NCBI GenBank assembly: GCA_030843315.1
Contig: JAUUPT010000127.1
Coordinates: 1-6,030, forward strand
DNA length: 6,030 nt
From: Bacteroidaceae bacterium
Lineage (GTDB): Bacteria; Bacteroidota; Bacteroidia; Bacteroidales; Bacteroidaceae
Direction: 5' to 3'
Numbering within the stretch: position 1 is the first letter of the stretch; every line of letters begins with the position of its first letter. Below, in pieces: positions 6,005 through 6,030 of this stretch. The notes under the pieces were generated by a model that worked only from the letters and a program-made list of their open reading frames with translations, made no database searches and was not told the origin of the DNA. Made by a program: the position numbers and the translations under genes.

Positions 6005-6030
6005 CTATTTAGGAAATTTGTTCTTTACTT
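6005..6030. repeat. Right copy of 26-bp terminal direct repeat
   Basis: Identical over all 26 bases to positions 1-26. It is preceded by TTCTTCCCGT and runs to the last base of the window, so its true right end is unknown. If the two copies are one physical site, the unique sequence is a 6004-bp circle or unit. Confidence 0.9.

Overview
The window looks like gut Bacteroidales DNA, most likely Bacteroides. Three things point there: a clear TTG-N20-TAnnTTTG promoter, AT-rich sequence without Shine-Dalgarno motifs in front of the genes, and a lipoprotein with an acidic +2/+3 surface-export signature of the Bacteroidota type. All supported genes are on the + strand. Genus is inferred from style, not from a database match.

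Layout. (1) Positions 1-198 are an untranslated leader that starts with a 26-bp sequence repeated exactly at the last 26 bases of the window. (2) Positions 205-315 hold a small ORF of 36 codons, too short for ordinary gene calling. It has a Val/Glu-rich core and a C-terminal G-F-E-A-S...P-G-W segment. (3) After 46 bases comes a 910-residue lipoprotein (362-3094): a fimbrillin-like N-terminal part, then a long array of roughly 20-residue beta-solenoid-like repeats. A strong intrinsic terminator closes this probable two-gene unit. (4) Positions 3181-3795 are the most unusual part. A near-perfect Bacteroides promoter lies only about 70 nt before a second intrinsic terminator, giving a short-RNA or attenuator arrangement. 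Next comes an array of eleven degenerate 22-bp units (3345-3598), many with internal dyad symmetry, and then a perfect DnaA-box match. (5) Positions 3796-5541 encode a 581-residue AAA-ATPase-like / PD-(D/E)XK nuclease fusion protein with all key motifs present, followed by its own terminator. (6) Positions 5622-6004 show no credible gene, only a 12-bp direct repeat and a 9-bp dyad.

How the parts may work together. The small ORF and lipoprotein probably share a transcript, and the lipoprotein is likely a surface adhesin or fimbria-like protein. The ATPase-nuclease belongs to a large, biochemically uncharacterised family and is visibly richer in G+C than the lipoprotein gene, so the two halves may differ in origin. 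The exact terminal direct repeat means the segment may be a circular molecule of about 6004 bp, an element bounded by attachment-like repeats, or one unit of a tandem duplication. No integrase, transposase, replication initiator or mobilisation gene is visible to decide between these.
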